The notes beneath the pieces were generated by a model. The model did no database searches and was not told the origin of the DNA. It was given only the letters and a program-made list of their open reading frames with translations. Of a stretch of 64,000 nt of DNA, positions 42,291-51,205 are shown piece by piece. Origin of the DNA: JACZST01 sp964195155. GTDB lineage: Bacteria; Actinomycetota; Acidimicrobiia; Spongiisociales; UBA5794. The stretch covers positions 8,252 to 72,251 of the forward strand of contig CAXMOP010000021.1 of NCBI GenBank assembly GCA_964195155.1. Direction: 5' to 3'. The translations under genes and the position numbers were made by a program. Position 1 is the first letter of the stretch, and each line of letters starts with the position of its first letter.

Positions 42291-43162
42291 GGCGCACCCC
42301 CGCCGAGCCAGCGCACGAACCGCTTCAGGACCTCACCGCTCGAGCCGGCTGTTGGGTCGCCGGCCTTGTCGAGCACGGCCTTGTACTGGTCTGCGGCGGC
42401 GGCGAGCTCTTCCCGCGACCAGGGCCCGTGGTCCTTGCTGGCTCCGCGGAGGACGGCGAGCGCTTCCTCGACCGAGAACCTCCCCGCCGTCACCTCCCTG
42501 CCCACCACGACACCGGTCAATCCCTCGATCTTCAGCAGCTCCCTGAAGTCGTCGAGATCGCGCACACCGCCCGCGGCAATGACCTCCTCGTCGACGATGT
42601 TGGTGGCGGTGCGCAGTGCCTCGAAGTTCGGCGGGTCTTCGAGGGCGTCGCGGCCCACTTCGGTGATCATGAAGGCCGCGGCCCCGGCCGACGACAGTTC
42701 GATCAGCGTCTCCTCTAGGTACTTGCCCGTCCCTTCAGTCCAGCCCTGAGTGACCAACTCCTGGTCGGCGGTGATGTCAAGGCTGACCACGATCTGGCCG
42801 GGATGCTCCCTGTTGATCTCCCAGAACAGCACCTGGTCGTCGAGTGCCAGCGTGCCGACGACGACCCGCCATGCTCCGTCGTCGAGAAGCCGATCGATCT
42901 CGAGGCGGGAGCGAGCGCCTCCCCCGACCTGTACCGGGACGTCGAGCTCGGCGATGATCTCGCGAATCACCGGTCGGTTGCGGTAGTCGCCGTGAATGGC
43001 AGCGTCCAGGTCGACGACGTGGAGGCGGTCGGCTCCTTTCTCCACCCAACCCTTGGCGCGCCCTACGCAATCTGCGTCGAGGTGGATCACCTCATCCAGC
43101 GTCCCGTGCGGCAGTCGAACCGCCGCACCGTCCAGAATGTTCACTCGTGCATAGAGCTGCAT
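42287..43162 (-). CDS. HisA/HisF-like TIM-barrel protein with C-terminal extension
   Basis: The protein has 291 aa. The first ~240 residues follow the HisA/PriA plan: ARVNILDGAAVRL, the catalytic-type Asp in LHVVDLDAA, VPVQVGGGAR, then SLDITADQELVTQGW and VIAAGGVRDLDDF. HisA isomerises ProFAR in histidine synthesis. An extra ~50 residues (KDHGPWSREELAAAADQYKA and on) are not typical. No other his gene is nearby, so it may be a specialised paralogue. The ATG at 43162 is preferred. It overlaps the methyltransferase frame by 4 bp. Confidence 0.75.
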   Translation of the reverse strand: MQLYARVNILDGAAVRLPHGTLDEVIHLDADCVGRAKGWVEKGADRLHVVDLDAAIHGDYRNRPVIREIIAELDVPVQVGGGARSRLEIDRLLDDGAWRVVVGTLALDDQVLFWEINREHPGQIVVSLDITADQELVTQGWTEGTGKYLEETLIELSSAGAAAFMITEVGRDALEDPPNFEALRTATNIVDEEVIAAGGVRDLDDFRELLKIEGLTGVVVGREVTAGRFSVEEALAVLRGASKDHGPWSREELAAAADQYKAVLDKAGDPTAGSSGEVLKRFVRWLGGGAP

Positions 43163-43203
43163 GAGCTCCACCCTACAAAGCGTCGTAGTCATATCTCCCG
43201 GGG

Positions 43204-43229
43204 GGAGTCGCGAGTCGCGAGTCGCGAGC
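43204..43229. repeat. S5: heptad-repeat arm (GAGTCGC x3)
   Basis: Three tandem GAGTCGC units end in GAGC. There is no opposite arm. It lies directly before the E1/E2 tandem and upstream of the hisA-like gene start. Confidence 0.65.
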
Positions 43230-43230
43230 T

Positions 43231-43384
43231 ATGACCGAATCGCTTCTCGATACAGAACTCGCGATCAGGCAGTCGGGCGGCGAGCCCCTGCGAGCCGCCC
43301 AACAAACATGACCGAATCGCTTCTCGATACAGAACCCGCGATCAGGCAGTCGGGCGGCGAGCCCCTGCGAGTCGCCCATGGGAA
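43231..43384 (+). repeat. E1/E2: 77-bp tandem duplication of family-E element
   Basis: Two copies of a unit that starts ATGACCGAATCGCTTCTCG, contains ATCAGGCAGTCGGGCGGCGA and ends near GCCGCCCAACAAAC, at 43231 and 43308. GGCGGC / GCCGCC forms a small hairpin within each. They lie upstream of the LLM gene at 43426. Confidence 0.85.
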
Positions 43385-43425
43385 TGGCGAGCCTTAACCG
43401 CGGAAGCAGTTAGTTTCCCGCTCAC

Positions 43426-44409
43426 ATGCGCTATGGAGCTTTCATCCCGCAGGGCTGGCGTCTCGACCTCATGGGCATCGACCGCCACGAGCAATGGCCG
43501 ACAATGCTTGCCGTCGCAAGAGACATCGAGGCCGCCGGTTACGAATCGCTGTGGGTGTTCGATCACTTCCACACGGTCCCGATCGGCACACAGGAGTCCA
43601 GCTACGAAGCATGGACGCTGATGGCGGCCCTTGCCGCCACCACCGACACGGTGAGAATCGGTCAGATGTGCACATCGATCGCGTACCGCAACCCGGCCTA
43701 CCTGGCGAAGATCGCGGCGGACATCGACGTGATCTCCAACGGCCGTCTCGAGATGGGAATCGGCGCCGGCTGGTACCAGGAGGAGTACGACGGCTACGGC
43801 TACGACTTCCCCAAGCCATCGGTACGCATCGGGGAGCTCCAGGAGGGCGTCGAGATCATGCGCCGGATGTGGACCGAGGACGAGGTCGAGTACGACGGGA
43901 AGTACTTCACGCTCCACGGTGCGATCGCGAATCCGAAACCGATCCAGGGATTGCTGCCGATGTGGATTGCCGGCGGCGGCGAGCAACTCACCCTCCGTGT
44001 CGCTGCCAGATACGCCGACTACACAAACTTCGGGCTCGAGCTCGACGCCTTCGCGCATAAGAGCGAAGTGCTTGCAGATCACTGTCGGGCGGTCGGACGA
44101 GATTTCGACGAGATCGTGCGTTCGGTGAACTTCACCGTGCTCATCGACGAGGATCAGCAGGTCGTCACCGACAAGCTCGACGAGATCGAGACACGGATGA
44201 CGAAGCTGGTCGGCGCCGAAAAAGCGGAGCGAACGCGAGCCACGTACGAGAAGCACGGGCTCATTGGCACACCGGACCAGATCATCGAGCAGCTCGGCCC
44301 CTGGCAAGACGCCGGGATGCGCTACATCATCGGTTACTTCCCCGACGCCGCCTACGACCGCACCAGCCTCGATCTGTTCGCGAAGATCAGTAGATCAGTA
44401 GCTGAGTAG
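43426..44409 (+). CDS. LLM-class F420-dependent oxidoreductase (3)
   Basis: This is a luciferase-like barrel of 327 aa with YESLWVFDHFHTVP, IGQMCTSIAYRNPAYLAKI and ISNGRLEMGIGAGWYQEEY. It ends GTPDQIIEQLGPWQDAGMRY, typical of the TIGR03560 type subgroup. The last codons and the TAG stop (44407-44409) lie in the first units of repeat D2, so the C-terminal tail may vary. It uses F420 by family; substrate unknown. Confidence 0.9.
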   Translation: MRYGAFIPQGWRLDLMGIDRHEQWPTMLAVARDIEAAGYESLWVFDHFHTVPIGTQESSYEAWTLMAALAATTDTVRIGQMCTSIAYRNPAYLAKIAADIDVISNGRLEMGIGAGWYQEEYDGYGYDFPKPSVRIGELQEGVEIMRRMWTEDEVEYDGKYFTLHGAIANPKPIQGLLPMWIAGGGEQLTLRVAARYADYTNFGLELDAFAHKSEVLADHCRAVGRDFDEIVRSVNFTVLIDEDQQVVTDKLDEIETRMTKLVGAEKAERTRATYEKHGLIGTPDQIIEQLGPWQDAGMRYIIGYFPDAAYDRTSLDLFAKISRSVAE

Positions 44410-44505
44410 ATCAGTAGCTGGGTAGATCAGTGTCTGCCTTAGCTACTTGGTCTGCCTTAGCTACTTGGCTACTTCGCTACTTCGCTACTGCTTCGCTACT
44501 TCGGT
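44384..44505. repeat. D2: hairpin with octad-repeat arms
   Basis: The left arm has GATCAGTA/GCTGAGTA units and the right arm many CTACTTGG/CTACTTCG units. It supplies the stop of the LLM gene and ends about 50 bp before the USP start. Confidence 0.75.
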
Positions 44506-44555
44506 AGGTCGCTCGGCCTCTTCTCGCTAGCTCGAGTTGTCGGTACGCTGACCCC

Positions 44556-44999
44556 ATGGAGGGATGGGACCCGAAGAGAATCATCGTCGGTGTCGACGGC
44601 TCGGAGCAATCGATCAATGCCGCCAGAGTCGCCGCCAGCCTCGCTCGCGCCCGGGATGCGACGCTCCTCATCGTCGCGGTCGTGCGACCGCCCGAAGGTT
44701 GGTGGGGCATCGTCGGCTCGCCGCCCACCGCGGAGGCGCTTGGCGACGCCCTCTCCAATGCCCAGCGCGACGTGCTCGACCGCACCCTCGACCAGGTAGA
44801 TCTGGCGGGAATCGACTACGACACGGCGGAGGAGATCGGTGACCCCTCCCAACAGCTGATCGAGGCGTGCCAGCGCCTCGAGGCAGATCTGCTCGTGGTC
44901 GGCCGCCGTGGGGCCGGCCCGCTGCGGAGGATGGTCGTCGGATCGGTGGCAGGCCACGTCGTCAACGAGGCGCCATGTCCGGTACTCATCGTCCCCTGA
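44556..44999 (+). CDS. universal stress protein
   Basis: This is a single USP domain of 147 aa with IIVGVDGSEQS at the N-terminus and the ATP-binding-type C-terminus VVGRRGAGPLRRMVVGSVAGHVVNEAPCPVLIV (G-2x-G-9x-G-S/T pattern present). It probably binds ATP. The promoter was not identified. It lies 24 bp upstream of the glutamate dehydrogenase gene. Confidence 0.92.
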   Translation: MEGWDPKRIIVGVDGSEQSINAARVAASLARARDATLLIVAVVRPPEGWWGIVGSPPTAEALGDALSNAQRDVLDRTLDQVDLAGIDYDTAEEIGDPSQQLIEACQRLEADLLVVGRRGAGPLRRMVVGSVAGHVVNEAPCPVLIVP

Positions 45000-45023
45000 G
45001 GGGCCCGTTATGCTCCACTGCTT

Positions 45024-48000
45024 GTGAATGACGGCGCCTCTCCGGAGCGGACGTCAGACCCGGTAGCGGCCTCACAGGTCGATGTGGTGGCCGAATTGCC
45101 CGGGGCATTCTCTGCATTCACGAAGGCCTATACCGCCCGCGTTCCCGACGACGAGTTCCCGTTGGTCAGCCCTGACGAGCTTCAGGCCGAGCTCGCCAAC
45201 GCTTTCCGGTTCCTGGCTGAGCGCGGCGACGAGCCGCACGCGATCCGGGTGTTCAACCCACAACACGAGGGCCATGGTTACCACGCTCCCGGCTCGGTCG
45301 TCGAGATCGTCACCGACGATCGCCCATTCCTGATCGACTCGATTCTGGCGCTACTCACCCGGCGCGAGCATGCCGTCGCCCGGAGCTTCCACCCCGTCGT
45401 TGGCACACTCCGCGACGACGCCGGCAATCTGCTCGACGTCGTCAGGGGCCGCGATGCTGACAATCGCGAATCGTTCCAGCACTACGAGCTCCTAGAGATG
45501 CTCGATGAGGCCGCAGCTACCGGGCTGGTAGAAGCGATCGACTGGGTGCTCACCGGCGTGAAACTGGTCGTCAGCGACTTCGTCCCGATGCAAGAAGCGG
45601 TTCGGACCATGATCGGCCTTGCCCGCGATGACGCCGCCTCGTTCCCGGAAGAAGACGTCGACGAGACCGTTGCGTTCCTCGAATGGCTGCTCGATGACAA
45701 CTTCGTCTTCCTCGGCTACCGGCGATACGACATCGTCGACGCTAACGGGCAGCCTGCGCTGGTCATCACCCCCGGCACCGGACTCGGGTTGCTCCACACT
45801 GAATGGCGGAGCAAATATGTCGAGCCGGTACCGCTTGAGGATCTGCCGACCGGCGTCCGCGAGCGGTACGAGTCGAGCGACCATCTGGTGATCTCGAAGA
45901 CGAACGCCTACTCGACGGTGCACCGCGACGCTCGGATGGACTACATCGGTTTGCGACTCGTCGGCGACGATGCCAGCCCCCAGGGGGAGGCCCGCCTTCT
46001 CGGGCTCTTCACGTCGAAGGCGTACATGGCGAATGCGGGGTCGATTCCGATCCTGCGCAACAAGCTGGAGCGAATCCTGGCGGAAGAGGACCTGATCGAG
46101 GGATCCCATGACTACAAGGTGATCGTCCAGATCTTCGACTCCTTCCCGATGGATGAGTTGTTCACGATCTCGCACGACGATCTGCGCCGCAGCCTGATCG
46201 GTCTGCTCGAGTCCGAGGAGCACCAGCGCGTGCGCCTTTTCGTCCGACGCGATGCGCTGAGCCGCAATGTGTCGGTGCTGGTCGTCGCGCCGAGGGAGCG
46301 ATTCAACGCCGAGCTCCGGCAGCAGCTCCAGCAACTGTTCCTCGAGCGGTTCGAGGGCGAGTCAATCGACTACCGGCTGTCGCTTGGTGAGAGCGGCGAC
46401 GCACGCATCCATTTCACCGTATGGCCGGAAGGTGACATCCCGAATGTGCCGACCGAGGAACTGGAGAGTGAGGTATATCGCCTCACGCGCACCTGGGAGG
46501 ATCGGGTGGGTCGTGTGCTCTCCGACCGCGTCGGCCAGGCCGAGGCCAAACGGCTGGTCGAAGCCCACAATGCTCGATTCCCGACCTACTACCGCTCGTC
46601 GACCCCTCTCCCCGAGGCGGCGACCGCGGTGGCCAACATCGATCGGCTCAAGGCCGGCGACGACGAAATTGCTGTTGATGTGTACAACGAGATCGACAGC
46701 GAAGAAGGCCTTACCCGGATCGCCGTGTACAGCAGAGAGGGCAAACGCGACCTCTCCGCAATGCTGCCACTCCTGGAGGATCTTGGCCTCACCGTCATCG
46801 AGGAGGTTCCGACGCGGATCGAAGATGACCAAGAAGAGCTCTTCCTGCACGACTTTGGTGTGCTGGGCGCGGACGGCGCCGCCCTGGACATCGCCGCGAG
46901 TGCGGCACGGGTTGCACAGACCTTGACTGCCGCGCTCACCGGTTCTGCGGAGACCGACAGCCTGCACCGCCTGGTTGTGGGCAGCGGTCTGAACTATCAG
47001 CAGATCAACGTGCTTCGCGCCTATCGGTCGTACTGGCACCTGGTGACGCCGACGTTCACCAAGGAGTACATCGCCGACACGCTCGCGGCCTATCCCGAGA
47101 TCACCCAGGACCTCGTGCAGCTCTTCGAGGCCCGCTTCGGACCCGATGGCGACGAAGGCACAGAAGCCGAGCTGCGGCTGCGCATCATCGACCACCTCGA
47201 CGATGTCGAGTCGCTCGATGAGGATCGGATTCTGCGCGGTTTCCTCGGGCTGATCGATGCCACGCTGCGTACGAGCGCCTTCATCGATACCGAGTCGCTT
47301 GCCTTCAAGTTCCTCTCAGAAGCGGTCCCGGATATGCCCCAGCCCTTCCCGATGTTCGAGATCTTCGTCTTTGCCCGCGCCGCCGCCGGCGTGCACCTGC
47401 GCGCAGGCAGGGTGGCGCGGGGAGGGATCCGCTGGTCAACCCGGCAAGAGGACTACCGCACTGAGGTGCTTGGCCTGATGAAGGCCCAGAAGACCAAGAA
47501 CGTGGTCATTGTGCCCACCGGCGCCAAGGGTGGCTTCGTTGTGCGGGAGCCCGCCGACCAGGCCGGCGCTTCCCGGGATGAGATTCACGACGCATACGAG
47601 ATCTTCATTCGAGGTCTGCTCGACATCACCGACAACCTCGTGGACGGAATCGCGGTTCACCCTCGCGGCGTGCGCTGCCATGACAGCGGAGACCCATACC
47701 TCGTCGTCGCCGCCGATCGAGGAACCGCCACGTTTTCCGATGCCGCCAATGCTATCAGCGCCGAGTACGGGTTCTGGCTCGACGACGCCTTCGCCTCCGG
47801 TGGCTCGACGGGTTACGACCACAAGGCCCTCGGGATCACCGCCCGCGGGGCCTGGGAGTCCGTTCGCCGCCACTTCGTCGAGCTCGGCGTCGATATCAAT
47901 GCCGACGCGGTCACGGTCGTCGGGATCGGCGACATGTCCGGCGATGTCTTTGGGAACGGAATGCTGCTGTCGCGATCGATCCGCCTCATTGCCGCCTTCG

Positions 48001-49799
48001 ACCACCGCCACATCTTCATCGACCCGGAGCCGGATGCGGGGGCCGCGTACGAGCAGCGGGAGCGGCTCGCGGCGTTGGGTCGTTCCTCTTGGGCCGATTA
48101 CGACAAGGCGTTGATATCGGTGGGAGGCGGCGTATTTCCGAGGACCGCAAAGCGAATCGATATCAGCGAGGAGATGAGCGAGCGATTCGGGATCCGCTCC
48201 GGTGTCCTCACGCCAAACGAGCTGATCGGTGCAGTGCTCAAGGCGCCGACCGATCTTCTCTGGAATGGCGGCCTCGGCACCTTCGTCAAGGCCAGTGGCC
48301 AGTCGAATCTCGATGCCCAGGATCGTGCCAACGACGCGATCAGGATCAATGGCAACGAGTTGCGAGCCAAAGTGGTGGGTGAGGGGGGCAACCTCGGCTT
48401 CACCCAGGCCGGGCGCATCGAGTACTCCCGCTTCGAAGGTCTGATATTCACCGATTTCGTCGACAACGTCGGGGGCGTCCACTGCTCGGACAAAGAAGTG
48501 AACATCAAAGTGTTGCTTCGCCTTGCGGAGATGGACGGAGCCCTCGAGCGCGAGGAGCGCAATGCGCTCATCGAATCGGTCTCGAGCGACGTGGTCGAGG
48601 CAATCGTCTACGACAACTTCCTGCAGGCGCAGATCCTCGCCCAGGAGGCCGACCTGTCGGCGGCCAGCATCGATGCGTATGAGGACCTGATGATGGATCT
48701 CGAAGAGAATGCGGGTCTCAACCGGGAGATCGAGGGGCTGCCTTCATCCGAGATCATGATGGAGCGGTCGCGGGACGGCCTCGCCATGCAACGCCCCGAG
48801 CTGGCCGTGATCATGTCGTACGCCAAGCAACAACTCACCAACAACCTGGTGGCCTCCGACTTGCCGGATTCACCGGAGTTGGACGACGACCTGCGCCGGT
48901 ACTTTCCGACGAGGATCGTCGACCAGTTCGGCCAGTACATCGATCAGCATCCGCTGCGTCGCGAGTTGATCTCGACCATCATTGCCAACCAGGTGCTCAA
49001 CTCGCAGGGATCGACGTTTGTCTCGCGGCTGGAGGCGGAGATGGGGGCGAGCCCTGCCCAGATCGTGTGGGCGTATCGCGTCGCCAGGGATGTCACCCTC
49101 GCCGGACAGCGCTGGTCCGCGATCGAGGAGATCACGGGAATGCTCGATCCCGCCTTGCAGCGCGACATGCTCCAGGGTGTGGACGATCTGGTCGAGACGG
49201 TGGCTCGGGTATTCATCGCCCAGCCACGGGATGCCTCAATGGCCGAGATTATCGAGCTCTATGGGGGAGGCTTCAACGAGCTCGCCGGCGAGATACAGTC
49301 GATCGGCCCCAAGCGCTGGCAGGACCAGAACAATGAGGAGGCGCAGCGCCTGATCGACCACGGAGTGCCGTCGGAGCTGGCGTACCGCCACGCCTATCAG
49401 GATCAGTTGGTGCACGGGACCGACATCGTCGACGTCGCCGAGGCCACCGCCAGACCGGTCCTCGACGTAGCCAAGGCGTTTTTCCGCGCCGGCCAGTCCT
49501 TCCACATCGACTGGCTTGAGCGCCAGTTGGACAATCTGCCGGCCGACACCCGGTGGCAGCGATGGGCGCGCCTCAGCCTCGCGTACGACCTCATGGCGCT
49601 TCGGAGGCGAATCGTCGAACGCATCTTCGAAGAGTCACCCGATGACACCGCAGACCAAGCGATCGACGCCTTCATCTCGAGTCACCTCGAGCAGGAGGGG
49701 CGCCTGACCAGACTGATGCGGCTGCTACGCCGCGATGGGGTATCCGATACCGCGGCGGTGACCGTTGCCATCCGCCAGATCCAGGCCCTGGCCAGCTAA
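45024..49799 (+). CDS. gdh: large NAD-dependent glutamate dehydrogenase
   Basis: The protein has 1591 aa, the size of the 180-kDa class (GDH-180, as in Streptomyces clavuligerus and Pseudomonas). Long N-terminal regulatory ACT/PAS-like part (residues 1-~700), then the catalytic part with VHLRAGRVARGGIRWSTR, the substrate-Lys region VIVPTGAKGGFVV, and nucleotide-fold sequence VVGIGDMSGDVFGNGM. The C-terminal ~500 residues are helical. It deaminates glutamate to 2-oxoglutarate and ammonia with NAD+, feeding amino-acid carbon into the TCA cycle. GTG start. Palindrome C2 follows the stop by 5 bp. Confidence 0.95.
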   Translation: MNDGASPERTSDPVAASQVDVVAELPGAFSAFTKAYTARVPDDEFPLVSPDELQAELANAFRFLAERGDEPHAIRVFNPQHEGHGYHAPGSVVEIVTDDRPFLIDSILALLTRREHAVARSFHPVVGTLRDDAGNLLDVVRGRDADNRESFQHYELLEMLDEAAATGLVEAIDWVLTGVKLVVSDFVPMQEAVRTMIGLARDDAASFPEEDVDETVAFLEWLLDDNFVFLGYRRYDIVDANGQPALVITPGTGLGLLHTEWRSKYVEPVPLEDLPTGVRERYESSDHLVISKTNAYSTVHRDARMDYIGLRLVGDDASPQGEARLLGLFTSKAYMANAGSIPILRNKLERILAEEDLIEGSHDYKVIVQIFDSFPMDELFTISHDDLRRSLIGLLESEEHQRVRLFVRRDALSRNVSVLVVAPRERFNAELRQQLQQLFLERFEGESIDYRLSLGESGDARIHFTVWPEGDIPNVPTEELESEVYRLTRTWEDRVGRVLSDRVGQAEAKRLVEAHNARFPTYYRSSTPLPEAATAVANIDRLKAGDDEIAVDVYNEIDSEEGLTRIAVYSREGKRDLSAMLPLLEDLGLTVIEEVPTRIEDDQEELFLHDFGVLGADGAALDIAASAARVAQTLTAALTGSAETDSLHRLVVGSGLNYQQINVLRAYRSYWHLVTPTFTKEYIADTLAAYPEITQDLVQLFEARFGPDGDEGTEAELRLRIIDHLDDVESLDEDRILRGFLGLIDATLRTSAFIDTESLAFKFLSEAVPDMPQPFPMFEIFVFARAAAGVHLRAGRVARGGIRWSTRQEDYRTEVLGLMKAQKTKNVVIVPTGAKGGFVVREPADQAGASRDEIHDAYEIFIRGLLDITDNLVDGIAVHPRGVRCHDSGDPYLVVAADRGTATFSDAANAISAEYGFWLDDAFASGGSTGYDHKALGITARGAWESVRRHFVELGVDINADAVTVVGIGDMSGDVFGNGMLLSRSIRLIAAFDHRHIFIDPEPDAGAAYEQRERLAALGRSSWADYDKALISVGGGVFPRTAKRIDISEEMSERFGIRSGVLTPNELIGAVLKAPTDLLWNGGLGTFVKASGQSNLDAQDRANDAIRINGNELRAKVVGEGGNLGFTQAGRIEYSRFEGLIFTDFVDNVGGVHCSDKEVNIKVLLRLAEMDGALEREERNALIESVSSDVVEAIVYDNFLQAQILAQEADLSAASIDAYEDLMMDLEENAGLNREIEGLPSSEIMMERSRDGLAMQRPELAVIMSYAKQQLTNNLVASDLPDSPELDDDLRRYFPTRIVDQFGQYIDQHPLRRELISTIIANQVLNSQGSTFVSRLEAEMGASPAQIVWAYRVARDVTLAGQRWSAIEEITGMLDPALQRDMLQGVDDLVETVARVFIAQPRDASMAEIIELYGGGFNELAGEIQSIGPKRWQDQNNEEAQRLIDHGVPSELAYRHAYQDQLVHGTDIVDVAEATARPVLDVAKAFFRAGQSFHIDWLERQLDNLPADTRWQRWARLSLAYDLMALRRRIVERIFEESPDDTADQAIDAFISSHLEQEGRLTRLMRLLRRDGVSDTAAVTVAIRQIQALAS

Positions 49800-49804
49800 C
49801 AAAC

Positions 49805-49856
49805 CCGTTCTTGCGTAGCGTGATCCGGTATACCGGATGTGGCTACGCAAGAACGG
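49805..49856. repeat. C2: palindromic element CCGTTCTTGCGTAGC
   Basis: Perfect 15-bp arms (49805-49819 / 49842-49856) enclose a second palindrome ATCCGGTATACCGGAT. It sits 5 bp after the glutamate dehydrogenase stop. Confidence 0.85.
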
Positions 49857-49868
49857 TCGTGTCGCCTC

Positions 49869-49896
49869 TTCACAAACGAACGTTCGTTTGTATAAT
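49869..49896 (+). promoter_or_regulatory. paa promoter with TetR-type operator
   Basis: ACAAACGAACGTTCGTTTGT (49872-49891) is a perfect 20-bp palindrome. It fills the spacer between a -35-like TTCACA (49869-49874) and the -10 TATAAT (49891-49896). The TetR protein encoded at the operon's end is the likely repressor, with phenylacetyl-CoA as the family's inducer. Confidence 0.8.
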
Positions 49897-49926
49897 GGTG
49901 AGACCGACCGAGGCTGAGGAGATCCG

Positions 49927-50856
49927 GTGAGCGGCGAAGCGCAATTCCAGGCGACGATCGATGCCGACGAGAAGGTTGAGCCCCGCGACTGGATGCCAGA
50001 CGGGTATCGCAGCACCCTGATTCGCCAGATTGCCCAGCACGCCCATTCAGAGATCATCGGGATGCAGCCCGAGGGCAACTGGATCACCAGGGCTCCAACC
50101 CTCATGCGCAAGGCCATCCTCATCGCCAAAGTGCAGGACGAGGCCGGCCACGGCCTCTACCTCTACTCGGCGGCCGAGACCCTTGGCGTCTCCCGCGACG
50201 AGCTCCAACACCTGCTCCACACCGGGAGGCAAAAGTACTCGTCGATCTTCAACTACCCGACGCTCAGCTGGGCCGACATGGGTGTGATCGGGTGGTTGGT
50301 AGACGGCGCAGCCATCGCCAACCAGATCATGTTGCAAGGCACCTCGTATGGGCCATACGCACGCGCCATGGTTCGGATCTGCAAGGAAGAGAGCTTTCAT
50401 CAACGTCAGGGCTACGCCATCTGCCTTGCGCTGGCCAACGGCAGCGACGAACAGCGGGCGATGCTCCAAGACGCCGTCGACCGGTACTGGTGGCCATCGC
50501 TGATGATGTTTGGCCCCCACGACAGCGAGTCGACCCACACCGAGGAGTCGATGCAATGGAAGATCAAGCGGGTCACGAACGACGAGCTGCGGAGACAGTT
50601 CATCGATACCACGGTTCCCCAAGGTCAGTACCTGGGCGTGACCTTCCCCGATCCGGAGCTTCGCTTCGACAAGGAGACCGGCCACTGGCACATCGGGGAC
50701 ATCGACTGGGACGAGTTCTGGGCAGTGGTGAAGGGCAACGGCCCACTCAACCGCGAGCGCCTGGCCCACAAGGTGCGGGCATGGGACGAGGGTGCCTGGG
50801 TCCGCGAGGCCGCGGCGGCATATGCGGCCAAACACGCACTCGCCGAGTCGGCGTGA
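49927..50856 (+). CDS. paaA: phenylacetyl-CoA epoxidase, catalytic subunit PaaA
   Basis: The protein has 309 aa. It is a ferritin-like diiron subunit with paired EXXH-type ligands: KVQDEAGHGLYLYSAAETLG and CKEESFHQRQGYAICLAL. It oxidises the ring of phenylacetyl-CoA to the 1,2-epoxide in the PaaABCE complex. GTG start 30 bp after the -10 box. First gene of the paaABCDE-tetR operon. Confidence 0.96.
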   Translation: MSGEAQFQATIDADEKVEPRDWMPDGYRSTLIRQIAQHAHSEIIGMQPEGNWITRAPTLMRKAILIAKVQDEAGHGLYLYSAAETLGVSRDELQHLLHTGRQKYSSIFNYPTLSWADMGVIGWLVDGAAIANQIMLQGTSYGPYARAMVRICKEESFHQRQGYAICLALANGSDEQRAMLQDAVDRYWWPSLMMFGPHDSESTHTEESMQWKIKRVTNDELRRQFIDTTVPQGQYLGVTFPDPELRFDKETGHWHIGDIDWDEFWAVVKGNGPLNRERLAHKVRAWDEGAWVREAAAAYAAKHALAESA

Positions 50857-50866
50857 GGAGCAGATC

Positions 50867-51205
50867 ATGAGCTACGACGTTCCACAGATCCCCGGCGAGC
50901 AACTGGATGACATCACCGCGAAGCACCAAGACCACGGTTGGCCGTTGTGGGAGGTCTTTGTCCGTCCCAAGCGCGGGCTCAGCCATACTCACGCCGGCTC
51001 CCTGCACGCTGCCGATCCCGAGACCGCAGTACAGAACGCCCGCGACGTATATACCCGCCGCGCCGAGGGTGTGAGCATCTGGGTGGTGGCGTCGACCGAG
51101 GTGCACGCATCGGACGACTCCGAATCGATGTTCGAGCCATTTGAGGATCGGCCGTACCGGCACCCCACCTTCTATGAGATTCCGGACGAAGTGGGGCAGA
51201 TGTGA
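50867..51205 (+). CDS. paaB: phenylacetyl-CoA epoxidase subunit PaaB
   Basis: The protein has 112 aa: WPLWEVFVRPKRGLSHTHAGSLHAAD and ARDVYTRRAEGVSIWVV are typical of PaaB. It bridges the PaaAC heterotetramers. The ATG at 50867 has AGGAG upstream. It overlaps paaC by 4 bp. Confidence 0.95.
   Translation: MSYDVPQIPGEQLDDITAKHQDHGWPLWEVFVRPKRGLSHTHAGSLHAADPETAVQNARDVYTRRAEGVSIWVVASTEVHASDDSESMFEPFEDRPYRHPTFYEIPDEVGQM

Noticed and set aside
49597..49860. Transposon end or integration site behind glutamate dehydrogenase
   Set aside because: The palindrome C2 has no target duplication, no recombinase nearby, and a second copy at 10565 shows it is a dispersed element.
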